Shown piece by piece: positions 44,369 to 53,685 of a DNA stretch of 64,000 nucleotides. Both the position numbers and the translations under genes were made by a program. Origin of the DNA: DATKCF01 sp035513345 (GTDB taxonomy: Bacteria > Gemmatimonadota > Gemmatimonadetes > Longimicrobiales > RSA9); the NCBI GenBank assembly GCA_035513345.1, contig DATKCF010000188.1:62001-126000 (forward strand), written 5' to 3'. Under the pieces are notes generated by a model. It saw only the letters and a list, made by a program, of their open reading frames with translations, did no database searches and was not told the DNA's origin. Numbering within the stretch: position 1 is the stretch's first letter; every line of letters starts with the position of its first letter.

Positions 44369-44398
44369 TTGACACTGGGCGCCCGGGTTGGGTAACTT
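44369..44398 (+). promoter_or_regulatory. Promoter of the nuoA-N operon
   Basis: TTGACA (44369-44374), 18 bases, TAACTT (44393-44398), about 54 bases before nuoA. It is the only good promoter seen for the 14-gene locus. Confidence 0.75.
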
Positions 44399-44452
44399 CG
44401 TGCCAGCGCGACAAGTGAACGAATTCACAAAGTCTCAGGCTCGGCTCGACGA

Positions 44453-44809
44453 ATGGGAGAAGTCTACGTACCGGTGCTGATCCTGATGGGCCTGTCGCTG
44501 GTGAACGCCGTCGGGATCGTGGTTCTGTCGCACCTGGTGAGTCCGCTGCGCCCGACGTCGGTGAAGGCGGAGCCGTACGAGTCGGGGATGGTGGGCCTCG
44601 GGGACACGCGCGAGCGGTTTTCGGTACGGTTCTATCTGGTCGCCCTGCTGTTCATCATCTTCGATATCGAAACGATCTTCCTGATTCCATGGGGCGTACT
44701 GTTCCGCGACCTTGGACTTTTTGGATTCGTGGAGATGATGGTGTTCATCGGGGTACTGCTGGTAGGATTCATCTACGTCTGGAAGAAGGGAGCGCTGGAA
44801 TGGGAGTGA
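44453..44809 (+). CDS. nuoA: NADH-quinone oxidoreductase subunit A
   Basis: A 118-residue membrane subunit with three helices. The long first loop contains the conserved KAEPYESGM, and FSVRFYLVALLFIIFDIETIFLIPW is the family core. First gene of the operon; it overlaps nuoB by ten bases. Confidence 0.95.
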   Translation: MGEVYVPVLILMGLSLVNAVGIVVLSHLVSPLRPTSVKAEPYESGMVGLGDTRERFSVRFYLVALLFIIFDIETIFLIPWGVLFRDLGLFGFVEMMVFIGVLLVGFIYVWKKGALEWE

Positions 44810-45447
44810 GCCTGCCGACGGTACCGACCGGCGAGGCGAGTTTCCTCACGACGCGGTTGGACGTTGTAGTGAACTGGGCGCGGCAGAACTCGATGTGGCC
44901 GATGCCGTTCGGAACGGCATGTTGCGCGATCGAGATGATGGCGACGGCTGCGACGAAGTACGATCTGGCGCGGTTCGGCATGGAACGGATGTCGTTTTCG
45001 CCTCGTCAGGCGGACCTGCTGATCTGCGCGGGTCGCGTGGCATACAAGATGGCGCCGGTGCTTCGGCGGATCTGGGACCAGATGCCGCAGCCGAAGTGGT
45101 CGATATCGATGGGGGCGTGCGCATCATCGGGTGGCGTATTCGACGTGTACTCGATGGTGCAGGGGATCGATACGATCATACCGGTGGACGTGTACGTGCC
45201 GGGCTGTCCGCCGCGGCCGGAGGGTCTGATCTACGGCATTCTGATGATCCATGAGAAGGTGAAGGGCGAGTCGCTGGCCAACGCGGATCTACGTGAGGAG
45301 GATCCGTCGCGAGTGGGCTTACCGAATCTGGCGGCGGGCGTGATCGATGAGCTGGCGCGACCCTACGGCAACTCGACGACGCAGAATCGCGTGAGCGGGC
45401 TCGTGGACACGGCGGCGCTATCGCGTCCATCGGACCGGAAGCCGTAG
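44800..45447 (+). CDS. nuoB: NADH-quinone oxidoreductase subunit B
   Basis: A 215-residue peripheral subunit holding the terminal N2 [4Fe-4S] cluster next to the quinone site. The four ligands are visible: the Cys pair in GTACCAIEMM, and single Cys in GACASSGG and VPGCPPRPE. ATG 44800 follows GGGAG and overlaps nuoA by ten bases. The last 40 or so residues after the cluster core are an extra tail. Confidence 0.97.
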   Translation: MGVSLPTVPTGEASFLTTRLDVVVNWARQNSMWPMPFGTACCAIEMMATAATKYDLARFGMERMSFSPRQADLLICAGRVAYKMAPVLRRIWDQMPQPKWSISMGACASSGGVFDVYSMVQGIDTIIPVDVYVPGCPPRPEGLIYGILMIHEKVKGESLANADLREEDPSRVGLPNLAAGVIDELARPYGNSTTQNRVSGLVDTAALSRPSDRKP

Positions 45448-45450
45448 GCG

Positions 45451-46140
45451 ATGGCCGACCGGAATCTGGAGGACGCGGTCGCGGGGCTGGAAGCGGGTCC
45501 GGCGTCGCCGGCGGCGGAAGAGCCGCAGTCAGGGGACTCGGCGGATGCGGCATCGCATCCGAGCGTGGCGGCGTTGCGGGCAACCTTCGGCGACGCCGTT
45601 CTGCATCATGCGATAATGGCGGGGGACGAGCACGTCGTTCGGCTGAAGCTCGATCGGGTGGTGGAGATACTCACCTGGCTGAAGGACGATCCGGCGCAAC
45701 GGTATGACCTGCTGGCTGACCTGACGGCGGTCGACTGGGGTGGCGGTCGACCGCTCGATCTCGTCTATCAGTTGTGGTCGATCCCGCATCGGCGCGCACT
45801 GCGCGTGAAGGCTTCGGTTTCCAACGCGGATCCATTGGCCGATACGGTCTCGGGCCTGTGGAAGACGGCGGACTGGCTGGAACGGGAAGTCTGGGACATG
45901 TACGGCATCCGCTTCCGCGGTCATCCGGACATGCGGCGGATACTGATGCCGGAAGGGTACGCGGAGGGTCACCCGTTACGGAAGGACTTCCCGCTGCGTG
46001 GCAGGTTCAGCCGTGCGGAGCAGACTCGCCGGGCGTTGTCGATACCGGTGGAGGAGCACTACTCGGAGCGTGAGCTTTCAGTCATCGACGAAGTACACGA
46101 GCACCATCCCGGACGGGAGCAGGGCGGGGGCGCAGGATGA
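45451..46140 (+). CDS. nuoC: NADH-quinone oxidoreductase subunit C
   Basis: A 229-residue subunit of the connecting module. The signature EREVWDMYGIRFRGHPDMRRILMP is followed by GHPLRKDFPL. About 35 residues at the N-terminus are an Ala/Glu/Asp-rich lead. nuoC and nuoD are separate genes here, not fused. Its stop overlaps nuoD by four bases. Confidence 0.95.
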   Translation: MADRNLEDAVAGLEAGPASPAAEEPQSGDSADAASHPSVAALRATFGDAVLHHAIMAGDEHVVRLKLDRVVEILTWLKDDPAQRYDLLADLTAVDWGGGRPLDLVYQLWSIPHRRALRVKASVSNADPLADTVSGLWKTADWLEREVWDMYGIRFRGHPDMRRILMPEGYAEGHPLRKDFPLRGRFSRAEQTRRALSIPVEEHYSERELSVIDEVHEHHPGREQGGGAG

Positions 46141-47408
46141 GTACGAAGACGGTCGAGTACCTGGTGACCCGGACGCCCGAACTGAACGCGGAGGGCAAGC
46201 CGGTGAACTTCGGGCTGCCGGCCGGTATGGAGCCGGAGCTGCAGGGCGAGCACATGCTGATCAACATCGGCCCGCAGCATCCGGCGACGCATGGCGTCCT
46301 GCGCCTGGTGCTCGAGCTGGACGGCGAAACGATCGTCAGTTGCACTCCGCACATCGGGTATCTGCACTCGAGCTTCGAGAAGCTGGGCGAGTACCGCACC
46401 TGGAATCAGATCATTCCGTTGACCGACCGCATGGACTACCTGGCGCCGTTGATCTACAACTGCGCGTACGCCATGGCGGTGGAGAAGCTGATGGGCGTCC
46501 AGGTCACGGAGCGGTGCAAGGTCGTGCGGGTGATCTGCATGGAGCTGGACCGCGTGTTCAGCCACCTGCTCTGGCTGGGCACGACCGCGATCGACATTGG
46601 AGCGTTCACGGTGTTCCTGTGGACGTTTCAGGAGCGCGAGCGGATCTACGGCCTGCACGAAGCCCTGACGGGTGCTCGGATCACGACATCGGCGACGCGG
46701 ATCGGCGGGATGATGGCGGATCTGCCGGTCGGCTGGGTGGAAGCACTGCGCAATTTCGTGGAGACGCTGCCGCAGACGCTGGACGAAGTCGAAACCCTGC
46801 TGACGAACAACCAGATCTGGATCGGCCGCAATCGCGATGTTGGCGTGATCGGCCCGGAGGACGCTGTCAGCTGTGGTTTGACGGGGCCGAACCTGCGTGC
46901 GTCGGGCGTCGACTACGACGTGCGCAAGGACCGACCGTATTACGACTACGAAACGTACGACTTCGATGTGCCGATCGGCGAGCACGGTGACTGCTACGAC
47001 CGCTATCTGGTTCGTCTCGAGGAGATGCGCCAGAGCCTCTCGATCCTGACGCAGGCACTCGACCGTCTGCCGGGCGGGCCGATCAACGTCGATGATCCGC
47101 GTGTGATCCTGCCGGGCAAGACGGACGCGATGACGGACATGGAGTCGATGATCCATCATTTCAAGCTCGTCATGGAGGGCGTCAAGGCGCCACAGGGCGA
47201 GAGCTGGTTCTCCGTCGAAAGCTCGAAGGGCGAGCTGGGCATGTATGTGGTGAGCGATGGCGGATCGAAGCCTGTGCGCTGGCGGGTTCGCGGACCGAGC
47301 TTCATCAACCTGTCGGCACTGTCACAGATGGTCCAGGGCAGCCTGCTGTCGGACGTCATCGCGGTGAATGCGAGTCTGGACATCGTGCTGGGCGAGATCG
47401 ATCGGTGA
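46137..47408 (+). CDS. nuoD: NADH-quinone oxidoreductase subunit D
   Basis: A 423-residue 49-kDa-type subunit forming the quinone pocket with NuoB. Typical blocks: INIGPQHPATHGVLRL with the quinone-site His, HIGYLHSSFEK, LTDRMDYLAP, PKGELGMY-like SSKGELGMYVVSDG, and SQMVQGSLLSDVIAVNASLDIVLGEIDR at the C-terminus. ATG 46137 lies in the nuoC stop. A 90-base gap before nuoE is the largest within the operon. Confidence 0.97.
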   Translation: MSTKTVEYLVTRTPELNAEGKPVNFGLPAGMEPELQGEHMLINIGPQHPATHGVLRLVLELDGETIVSCTPHIGYLHSSFEKLGEYRTWNQIIPLTDRMDYLAPLIYNCAYAMAVEKLMGVQVTERCKVVRVICMELDRVFSHLLWLGTTAIDIGAFTVFLWTFQERERIYGLHEALTGARITTSATRIGGMMADLPVGWVEALRNFVETLPQTLDEVETLLTNNQIWIGRNRDVGVIGPEDAVSCGLTGPNLRASGVDYDVRKDRPYYDYETYDFDVPIGEHGDCYDRYLVRLEEMRQSLSILTQALDRLPGGPINVDDPRVILPGKTDAMTDMESMIHHFKLVMEGVKAPQGESWFSVESSKGELGMYVVSDGGSKPVRWRVRGPSFINLSALSQMVQGSLLSDVIAVNASLDIVLGEIDR

Positions 47409-47498
47409 GGAGAACACGTTTCTGGGGCGCGATTGCCGGCTTCCCGGGCCAGGTTCCGGGGAACGGCGGATTCGCGCTCCGTTGACGGCCAGAGGGGA

Positions 47499-48182
47499 AT
47501 GAGCGACAAGACGACACCGATTCGTGGGAATCCGGGTTGGGCGGGTGAGACAGGGGATTTCGAACACCTGACGGAAGCGGACGTTCGCGGTGTCGCCCAT
47601 GTCGGCAAGCGGCCCGTGGCGGGCGGCGTGCCGGGCGCATCCTGTTCCTACCCGTTTCAGCTGGCGGACAAGCATCCGGATGCGGTCCTGTTCGAGGGGC
47701 CGTATGCGGAGCGACTCGAAAAGATGCGTTCGCGCTATCCGACGAGCCGTGGCGCGCTGCTTCCGGTGCTCAATCTTGCGCAGGAGGTGCGCGGGCATCT
47801 GTCGCCGGAGGCAATGGCCAGTGTCGCCGAGGTGCTGGACCTGCCACCGGCACTCGTGCGAGGCGTGGCCACCTTCTACACGATGTACAACAAGCGCGCC
47901 GTCGGCCGGTACCTGATACAGGTCTGCACCAATGTTTCGTGCAACCTGTGCGGCGCCGACGACGTGGTCGCGGCTTTCCTCGAGGCGACGGGATGCGAGC
48001 CGGGCGAGATCTCCGGTGACGGGCTTTTCACCGTGATCGAAGCCGAGTGCCTGGGCGCCTGCGGGTTTCCGACGGCCGTGCAGATCAACGAACGGTATTT
48101 CGAGAATGTGAGCGCCGGGGATGTGCCGGACATCCTGGACCGGCTGCGACACGAAGCCGCAATCGCGCCCGGGGCGGGCTGA
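47499..48182 (+). CDS. nuoE: NADH-quinone oxidoreductase subunit E
   Basis: A 227-residue subunit with the N1a [2Fe-2S] cluster bound by Cys in CTNVSCNLCG and ECLGACG. FYTMYNKRAVGRYLIQVC is the conserved approach. The thioredoxin-like core starts near residue 70; the preceding stretch is longer than in E. coli NuoE and has no recognised domain. ATG 47499 follows GAGGGGA; an upstream ATG adds 22 residues of low-quality sequence. Ends one base into nuoF. Confidence 0.93.
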   Translation: MSDKTTPIRGNPGWAGETGDFEHLTEADVRGVAHVGKRPVAGGVPGASCSYPFQLADKHPDAVLFEGPYAERLEKMRSRYPTSRGALLPVLNLAQEVRGHLSPEAMASVAEVLDLPPALVRGVATFYTMYNKRAVGRYLIQVCTNVSCNLCGADDVVAAFLEATGCEPGEISGDGLFTVIEAECLGACGFPTAVQINERYFENVSAGDVPDILDRLRHEAAIAPGAG

Positions 48183-49477
48183 TGGCATATCCGTACGCGC
48201 ACGAGAAGGAGACGAGGGTTCTGACCGCGCATTTCGGCGAGCCGGATGCGCGCACGCTCGAGGGCTGGACGAAGCGCGGCGGCTACGCGGCGCTGCGCAA
48301 GGCGCTCGACATGAGTCCGGATGACGTCATCGAAGTGGTCAAGAGCAGCGGCCTGCGCGGCCGCGGTGGCGCCGGTTTCCCGACCGGCGTGAAATGGTCC
48401 TTCATGCCGAAGGGCGATGCACGCAAGCCGCACTATCTTCTGATCAACGCGGACGAATCCGAACCGGGTGCGTTCAAGGACCGCGAGTTGTGCCGCTGGA
48501 CGCCGCACCAGATGCTCGAGGGTGCCCTGATCGGCGCCTGGGCGATCGGCGCAGCCCACGTATACGTCTACATGCGCGGCGAGTTCTTCGAGCCGGCCCA
48601 GATCGTGGCGAAGGCGATCGAGGAGATCTACGCGGCACGCATTGCGGGCCCGGACATCATGGGTTCCGGCGTCAGCATCGACGTGACGCTTCACCTTGGA
48701 GCGGGCGCATACATCTGCGGCGAAGAGACGGCGCTGATGAACTCGCTCGAGGGACGGCGGGGGCAGCCGCGCATCAAGCCACCGTTTCCCGCGGCCGCCG
48801 GCGCATTCGGCCAGCCCACAACGATCAACAATGTCGAAACGCTGTGCGCCGTGCCTCACATCGTGTCTCGTGGCGGCGACTGGTACCGCTCGTTCGGCAC
48901 CGAGAAGAGTCCGGGCACCAAGCTGTTCAACATGTCCGGACACCTTGTGCGCCGCGGCAATTTCGAGTTCCCGCTCGGCTTCAGCCTCAGGGAGTTGATC
49001 TACGACGTCTGTGGCGGCATCCGCGATGGCCGCACGTTGAAGGCCGTGATTCCGGGCGGCAGTTCGGTTCCGATCCTTCACGCCGACGAGATCGACATTG
49101 CGCTCGACTACGAGAGTGTGGCCCGAGCCGGCACGATGCTTGGCACCGCATCCGTGATCGTGATGGATGACAGGACCAATATGGTGAAACAGGTCCGCCG
49201 CATCGTCGAGTTCTACGCCCACGAATCGTGCGGCCAGTGCACGCCGTGCCGTGAAGGTACGTCGTGGCTCGCCCGCATCCTCCGGCGCATCGAGACCGGT
49301 CACGGCCGGCCGGACGACATCGAGACGCTCATCAGTCTCGGACGGAACATGGTGGGCACGACGATCTGCGTGCTCAGCGATTCGGCGGCCGCGCCCATCC
49401 TTAGTTCGATCGAGAAGTTCAGGGATGAGTACGATGCGCTGATCGGCACGGCCGAGCCGGCGGCCGCGGCCGTCTGA
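48182..49477 (+). CDS. nuoF: NADH-quinone oxidoreductase subunit F
   Basis: A 431-residue NADH- and FMN-binding subunit. FMN/NADH loops: GLRGRGGAGFPTGVKW and GAGAYICGEETALM. The N3 [4Fe-4S] cluster uses ESCGQCTPCREG and a later Cys (TICVLSD). ATG 48182 overlaps the nuoE TGA by one base. The Ala-rich tail after the cluster region is short and unremarkable. Confidence 0.97.
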   Translation: MAYPYAHEKETRVLTAHFGEPDARTLEGWTKRGGYAALRKALDMSPDDVIEVVKSSGLRGRGGAGFPTGVKWSFMPKGDARKPHYLLINADESEPGAFKDRELCRWTPHQMLEGALIGAWAIGAAHVYVYMRGEFFEPAQIVAKAIEEIYAARIAGPDIMGSGVSIDVTLHLGAGAYICGEETALMNSLEGRRGQPRIKPPFPAAAGAFGQPTTINNVETLCAVPHIVSRGGDWYRSFGTEKSPGTKLFNMSGHLVRRGNFEFPLGFSLRELIYDVCGGIRDGRTLKAVIPGGSSVPILHADEIDIALDYESVARAGTMLGTASVIVMDDRTNMVKQVRRIVEFYAHESCGQCTPCREGTSWLARILRRIETGHGRPDDIETLISLGRNMVGTTICVLSDSAAAPILSSIEKFRDEYDALIGTAEPAAAAV

Positions 49478-49484
49478 ACCGCAT

Positions 49485-51098
49485 ATGAAGACGAGCGAGA
49501 TGGAAACCGTCAACTGCACGATCAACGGAACGAGCGTCGAAGTCTCGAAGGGCACGCGGATCATCGAGGCTGCCGAGCACGCCGGGATCGGCATCGCGCA
49601 CTATTGCTACCACGCCGGCCTGTCCGCGCCGGCGATGTGCCGGATGTGTCTCGTGGAGGTCGAGGGCGCGCCGAAGCTCGTGCCCGCCTGCGTCACGACC
49701 GTCGGTCCGGACCAGGTCATTCACACGGAGAGCGAGAAGGCCCGCGAGGCGCGCCGCGGCACGCTCGAGTTCTATCTGGCCAATCACCCGCTGGACTGTC
49801 CGATCTGCGACAAGTCCGGTGAGTGCAGATTGCAGGACTTCGTGCACGCGGAAGGACGCAAGCACGGTCGCTCGATCGAACCGAAACGCGTGCTTGGCCA
49901 GGACGACTTCGGCGGGGATATCCTCTACGATGGCGACCGTTGCATCATGTGCACACGCTGCGTCCGCTTCACGCGTGAGATCTCGCAGTCGAGTGCTCTC
50001 GACGTCGTTCAGCGTGGCAGTCGATCCGTGATCGATACGTTCTTCGACCACGGCACGGAGGGCGATCCGTTCGCCGGCAACGTCGTCGACATCTGTCCGG
50101 TCGGCGCACTCCTGTCCAAGGATTTCCTGCACAAGGCGAGGGTATGGGACCTCGACCACACTCCGTCGGTGTGCACCAGCTGTTCGCAGGGCTGCAACAT
50201 CCGGATCGACTCGCGCGACAACCTGGTGGCGCGCCTGAAGCCGCGCACGAACCCGGACGTCAACTCGTGGTGGATGTGTGACTACGGCAGGCTCCGCTAC
50301 GAGTGGATGAACGCGCCCGATCGACTCGACCAGCCGCTGGTCCACACCGATGCGGCGCAACTCGTGCCCGTCACGTGGAAGGCTGCGGCGCTTGATCTGG
50401 TCGATCGGCTCGGAGCGGCAGACAGCCCGGGCGTGGTGCTGATCGGGTCGCCGTTCCTGTCCAACGAGGACAACGGCCTCCTGCTGCAGGTCGCGAAGGC
50501 GTTGGGCGAGACCGACGCGATCTACCGGTCACCGCGGACGGATGACGAGGTGGTGTGCCCGGGATTCCCGAAGCTAGCCCGACGGCGCGACCTCGCCGCG
50601 AACGGGCGTGGGCTCGATGCGCTCGGGTTCCGTCGCGTCGGCAACGACACCGCGACCGGTGGTCTGCCGGACGTGGCCGGCCGGATCCTGATCGTTGCCG
50701 GTGATCCGCTGGCCGATGCGCCCGCGGACTACGGTGCGGATGCCCTGGTGTTCGTTGCCCTGGCGCACCACCGTACGCCGGCGCTCGCCGCCGCGAGCAT
50801 GGTGCTGCCAATCACGACGCATGCCGAAAGCGATGGCACGTTCACTAACTTCGAGGGCCGCGTGCAGCGGTTCTGGCCGGCTCTCGACGCGCCGGCCGGA
50901 GCGCGCCCGGCCTGGCAGGTCGCCGGTGTTCTGCTGGCCGGACTCGGAGCGGGGCAGGCACCGCCGGATGCGGGGCGTGCGTTCCTGATGCTCGCCCGGC
51001 TGAACGATGGCTTCGAACACCTGTCTTACGAGGTAATCGGTACTCATGGCGAGTTGCTCCGCGTGCCGGCGCTCATCGACACGGCGGACGGCGACTGA
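49485..51098 (+). CDS. nuoG: NADH-quinone oxidoreductase subunit G (short form)
   Basis: A 537-residue iron-sulfur subunit. All clusters are readable: N1b [2Fe-2S] with Cys41, 52, 55, 69; N5 with His101, Cys105, 108, 114; N4 with Cys153, 156, 159 and 204; and the extra N7 set Cys230, 233, 237 and 265 (27 residues between the last two). The molybdopterin-type domain after residue 270 is much reduced compared with the 700-900 residue proteins of E. coli or Thermus, but still ends with LPITTHAESDGTFTNFEGR, the usual pattern. Start may be 49485 or the ATG at 49500. Its last base is the first of nuoH. Confidence 0.95.
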   Translation: MKTSEMETVNCTINGTSVEVSKGTRIIEAAEHAGIGIAHYCYHAGLSAPAMCRMCLVEVEGAPKLVPACVTTVGPDQVIHTESEKAREARRGTLEFYLANHPLDCPICDKSGECRLQDFVHAEGRKHGRSIEPKRVLGQDDFGGDILYDGDRCIMCTRCVRFTREISQSSALDVVQRGSRSVIDTFFDHGTEGDPFAGNVVDICPVGALLSKDFLHKARVWDLDHTPSVCTSCSQGCNIRIDSRDNLVARLKPRTNPDVNSWWMCDYGRLRYEWMNAPDRLDQPLVHTDAAQLVPVTWKAAALDLVDRLGAADSPGVVLIGSPFLSNEDNGLLLQVAKALGETDAIYRSPRTDDEVVCPGFPKLARRRDLAANGRGLDALGFRRVGNDTATGGLPDVAGRILIVAGDPLADAPADYGADALVFVALAHHRTPALAAASMVLPITTHAESDGTFTNFEGRVQRFWPALDAPAGARPAWQVAGVLLAGLGAGQAPPDAGRAFLMLARLNDGFEHLSYEVIGTHGELLRVPALIDTADGD

Positions 51099-52381
51099 TG
51101 CACGATATCGGGGCTCTCGGACCAGGCGCGTTCCTCATCATCAGTACGATCAAGGTCGTCGGCGCGTTCACCGTGGTGATGGTGACTGTGGCCATGCTGA
51201 CGCTGGCGGAACGGCGGGTCTCGGCGTGGATCCAGGACCGGCTCGGCCCGAATCGCGTGGGACCCGGCGGGCTGCTTCAGCCGATCGCCGATGGGCTCAA
51301 GAACCTGATGAAGGAGGAGACGTCGCCGGGCCAGGCATCGAAGCTGCTCTTCGTGCTCGCTCCAATGATGGCGATCGCGCCGGCGCTCGTCGTTTTTGCG
51401 GTTGTCCCGTTCGCCGCACCGCTGCCGACGCCGTGGGGCCTGGTGGACATGATCATTGCGGACCTGCCGATCGGCATCCTGTTCGTTCTGGCGTTGAGCA
51501 GCCTGGGCATCTATGGCATCGTGATGGCCGGGTGGGCGTCGAACAACAAGTACTCGTTCCTGGGCGCGCTGCGCGCGAGCGCGCAGATGGTCAGCTACGA
51601 GGTCGGACTCGGCATGAGCCTGATCCCCGTGTTCATGCTGGCCGGCAACGTGACGCTCACGCACATCGTCTGGTTGCAGCAGGAGGAGCTCGGGCTGTGG
51701 CTGGCCCTGCCGCTGAGCCTTTCGTTCGTTCTCTTCGTCATCTCGGCCATGGCCGAAACGAACCGGCTTCCGTTCGATGTAGCGGAGGCCGAGTCCGAGC
51801 TCGTTACCGGCTACCACACGGAGTATTCGTCGATGAAGTTCAGCATGTTCTTCATTGCCGAGTACGCGCACGTGCTGACCGTGTCCGCCCTGATGGCGAC
51901 GCTGTTCTTCGGTGGCTGGGACATTCCGTTCTGGACCGGCGACGACATGCGCGTGGTCGCGCCCGGAGTGGTCCAGGGCGCCACGCCGGCTGTCTGGAAG
52001 ACGATACTCACGTTCTTGATGTTCACACTGAAGACGCTGTTCTTCTGCTTCATGTTCATCTGGATCCGCTGGACGGTACCGCGATTCCGGTACGACCAGA
52101 TCATGCACCTGGGCTGGAAGGTCATGCTGCCCACGGCGCTGGCCTACATCACGCTGAACGGTGCGGCGATCCTCGTCCTCGATTCGATCGGCATGGCGTT
52201 CGGCACGATGTACGGACTGATTCTGACGGTCGTGAACGGACTCTCGACTGTGGTATTCTACGTGTGGGTCGACCGGGACCGTGTGATTGGAGCCCCCGCC
52301 GGCCGGTCCGCGGGAATGCCGCGCGGTGTGAGCATGAAGCGGATCGACGCGCGGAACGTGGAAAGGGCAGGGGAGGTCTGA
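51098..52381 (+). CDS. nuoH: NADH-quinone oxidoreductase subunit H
   Basis: A 427-residue membrane subunit lining the quinone tunnel. Conserved: ERRVSAWIQDRLGPNRVGP, DGLKNLMKEE, AETNRLPFDVAEAESELV, and GYHTEYSSMKF; about nine helices, with a basic tail (PRGVSMKRIDARNVER). It overlaps nuoG and nuoI by one base each (TGATG). Confidence 0.97.
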   Translation: MHDIGALGPGAFLIISTIKVVGAFTVVMVTVAMLTLAERRVSAWIQDRLGPNRVGPGGLLQPIADGLKNLMKEETSPGQASKLLFVLAPMMAIAPALVVFAVVPFAAPLPTPWGLVDMIIADLPIGILFVLALSSLGIYGIVMAGWASNNKYSFLGALRASAQMVSYEVGLGMSLIPVFMLAGNVTLTHIVWLQQEELGLWLALPLSLSFVLFVISAMAETNRLPFDVAEAESELVTGYHTEYSSMKFSMFFIAEYAHVLTVSALMATLFFGGWDIPFWTGDDMRVVAPGVVQGATPAVWKTILTFLMFTLKTLFFCFMFIWIRWTVPRFRYDQIMHLGWKVMLPTALAYITLNGAAILVLDSIGMAFGTMYGLILTVVNGLSTVVFYVWVDRDRVIGAPAGRSAGMPRGVSMKRIDARNVERAGEV

Positions 52382-52878
52382 TGGCGATCGGCGTCAGAAC
52401 GGTGAGACGGCCTGATGCGAACACGTCCTACCTGCGCGCGTCCCTGCGCGGTATGGCGTTGACGTTCCGGCACTTGATCCGTCCACAGAAGAAGGTGCTC
52501 GAGTATCCGGACGAGAAGGCCGAGCTCTCGGGCCGCTGGCGGGGCACACATCGCATGGCGGTCCATGCGGACGGCCGGCCGAAGTGTGTTGCGTGCGGGC
52601 TCTGTCCGACCATCTGCCCCGCGAACTGCATCAGGCTGGTGCCCGGCGAAGACGATCAGGGCAACCGGTACCCGGTGGTCTACGAGATTGATGAGTTCCG
52701 CTGCATTTTCTGTGGCATGTGCCAGGAGGTCTGCCCCGTCGAAGCGATCCACGTGGGCAGGGACTACGAGAATGCTGAGTACACCCGGTCCCGTTTCGTC
52801 TACGATCTGGACCGCCTGATGGCCCAGGATCACCCAGTTACGGACTTGTGGGACCCGGAGGATCCACTCGGCCAATGA
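52381..52878 (+). CDS. nuoI: NADH-quinone oxidoreductase subunit I
   Basis: A 165-residue ferredoxin-like subunit with clusters N6a and N6b from CVACGLCPTICP and CIFCGMCQEVCP. Links NuoG to NuoB. The N-terminal 50 residues form the usual amphipathic lead. Starts in the nuoH stop and ends in the nuoJ start (ATGA). Confidence 0.96.
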   Translation: MAIGVRTVRRPDANTSYLRASLRGMALTFRHLIRPQKKVLEYPDEKAELSGRWRGTHRMAVHADGRPKCVACGLCPTICPANCIRLVPGEDDQGNRYPVVYEIDEFRCIFCGMCQEVCPVEAIHVGRDYENAEYTRSRFVYDLDRLMAQDHPVTDLWDPEDPLGQ

Positions 52879-53390
52879 GTCACCTTCTCTGGTGGGTCTT
52901 CGCTTCTATCGCGATAGGCGGCGCGATCGGCACGGTCACGAGACGAAGCCCGATTGCCAGCCTGCTGTTCCTGGTCGTGAGCCTCTTCTCGGTGGCCGCG
53001 ATCTACGTGATCCTGGGCGCGCATTTCATCGCGGCCGTGCAGGTGATCGTCTATGCGGGCGCCATCCTGGTCCTGTTCCTGTTCGTGATCATGCTGCTCA
53101 ACCTGGGCCACGACTATCGGTCCGACATACGGGGTGGCGTCTGGATCGTCGCAGGTTCCGCGGCCGCCGGCGTGGTCGGCTGGGCTATTGCCCGCTCCGT
53201 CATGGTGCCCGGCAGCACCGCTCAGTTGGGCGGCCGTGAATCGATCGAAGCGGCGGTGCAGGAGATGAACGCGGTCGGTGCGATCGCCGACACGCTGTTC
53301 CGCGACTTCGTGGTCGCTTTCGAGCTGACGTCTCTGCTTCTTCTCGTCGCCATCGTCGGTGCCGTGCTGCTCGCGAAGAGGAGGGTGTGA
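52875..53390 (+). CDS. nuoJ: NADH-quinone oxidoreductase subunit J
   Basis: A 171-residue, five-helix membrane subunit. The conserved third helix VQVIVYAGAILVLFLFVIMLLNL contains the pi-bulge region involved in coupling. The start at 52875 lies in the nuoI stop; an upstream in-frame ATG at 52848 lies inside nuoI and is not needed. Confidence 0.94.
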   Translation: MSHLLWWVFASIAIGGAIGTVTRRSPIASLLFLVVSLFSVAAIYVILGAHFIAAVQVIVYAGAILVLFLFVIMLLNLGHDYRSDIRGGVWIVAGSAAAGVVGWAIARSVMVPGSTAQLGGRESIEAAVQEMNAVGAIADTLFRDFVVAFELTSLLLLVAIVGAVLLAKRRV

Positions 53391-53683
53391 TGCTCACCGA
53401 ATCGCTCGTGCTGGCGTCCATCCTGTTCGCGATCGGTGTGGCCGGCGTGCTGTTCCGCCGGAACGCGATCATCCTGTTTCTGTGCATCGAGTTGATGCTG
53501 AACGCGGTGAACCTGATGTTCGTCGCGTTCTCGAATGCGATCGGGATCGAGGGCCAGGTGTTCGTCTTCTTCGTCATGACCGTAGCCGCGGCCGAAGCCG
53601 CAGTGGGGCTCGCGATCATCATCTCGATTTTCCGGCTTCGTGAGACGGTCGACATGAAGGACTTCAACCTCCTGCGCTGGTAA
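53390..53683 (+). CDS. nuoK: NADH-quinone oxidoreductase subunit K
   Basis: A 97-residue, three-helix subunit. Two buried glutamates important for proton transfer lie in FLCIELMLNAVNL and VAAAEAAVGLAI. ATG 53390 shares one base with the nuoJ stop and has GGAGG just upstream; GTG 53387 is an alternative. Confidence 0.95.
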   Translation: MLTESLVLASILFAIGVAGVLFRRNAIILFLCIELMLNAVNLMFVAFSNAIGIEGQVFVFFVMTVAAAEAAVGLAIIISIFRLRETVDMKDFNLLRW

Positions 53684-53685
53684 CA

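Noticed and set aside
47409..47498. Possible hidden gene in the 90-base nuoD-nuoE gap
   Set aside because: The frame upstream of the nuoE ATG is open but Arg/Ser-rich, without a ribosome site; better read as spacer.
51046..52380. Upstream extension of the nuoI frame through nuoH
   Set aside because: The sequence is the out-of-frame reading of nuoH; nuoI proper starts at the ATG in the nuoH stop codon.
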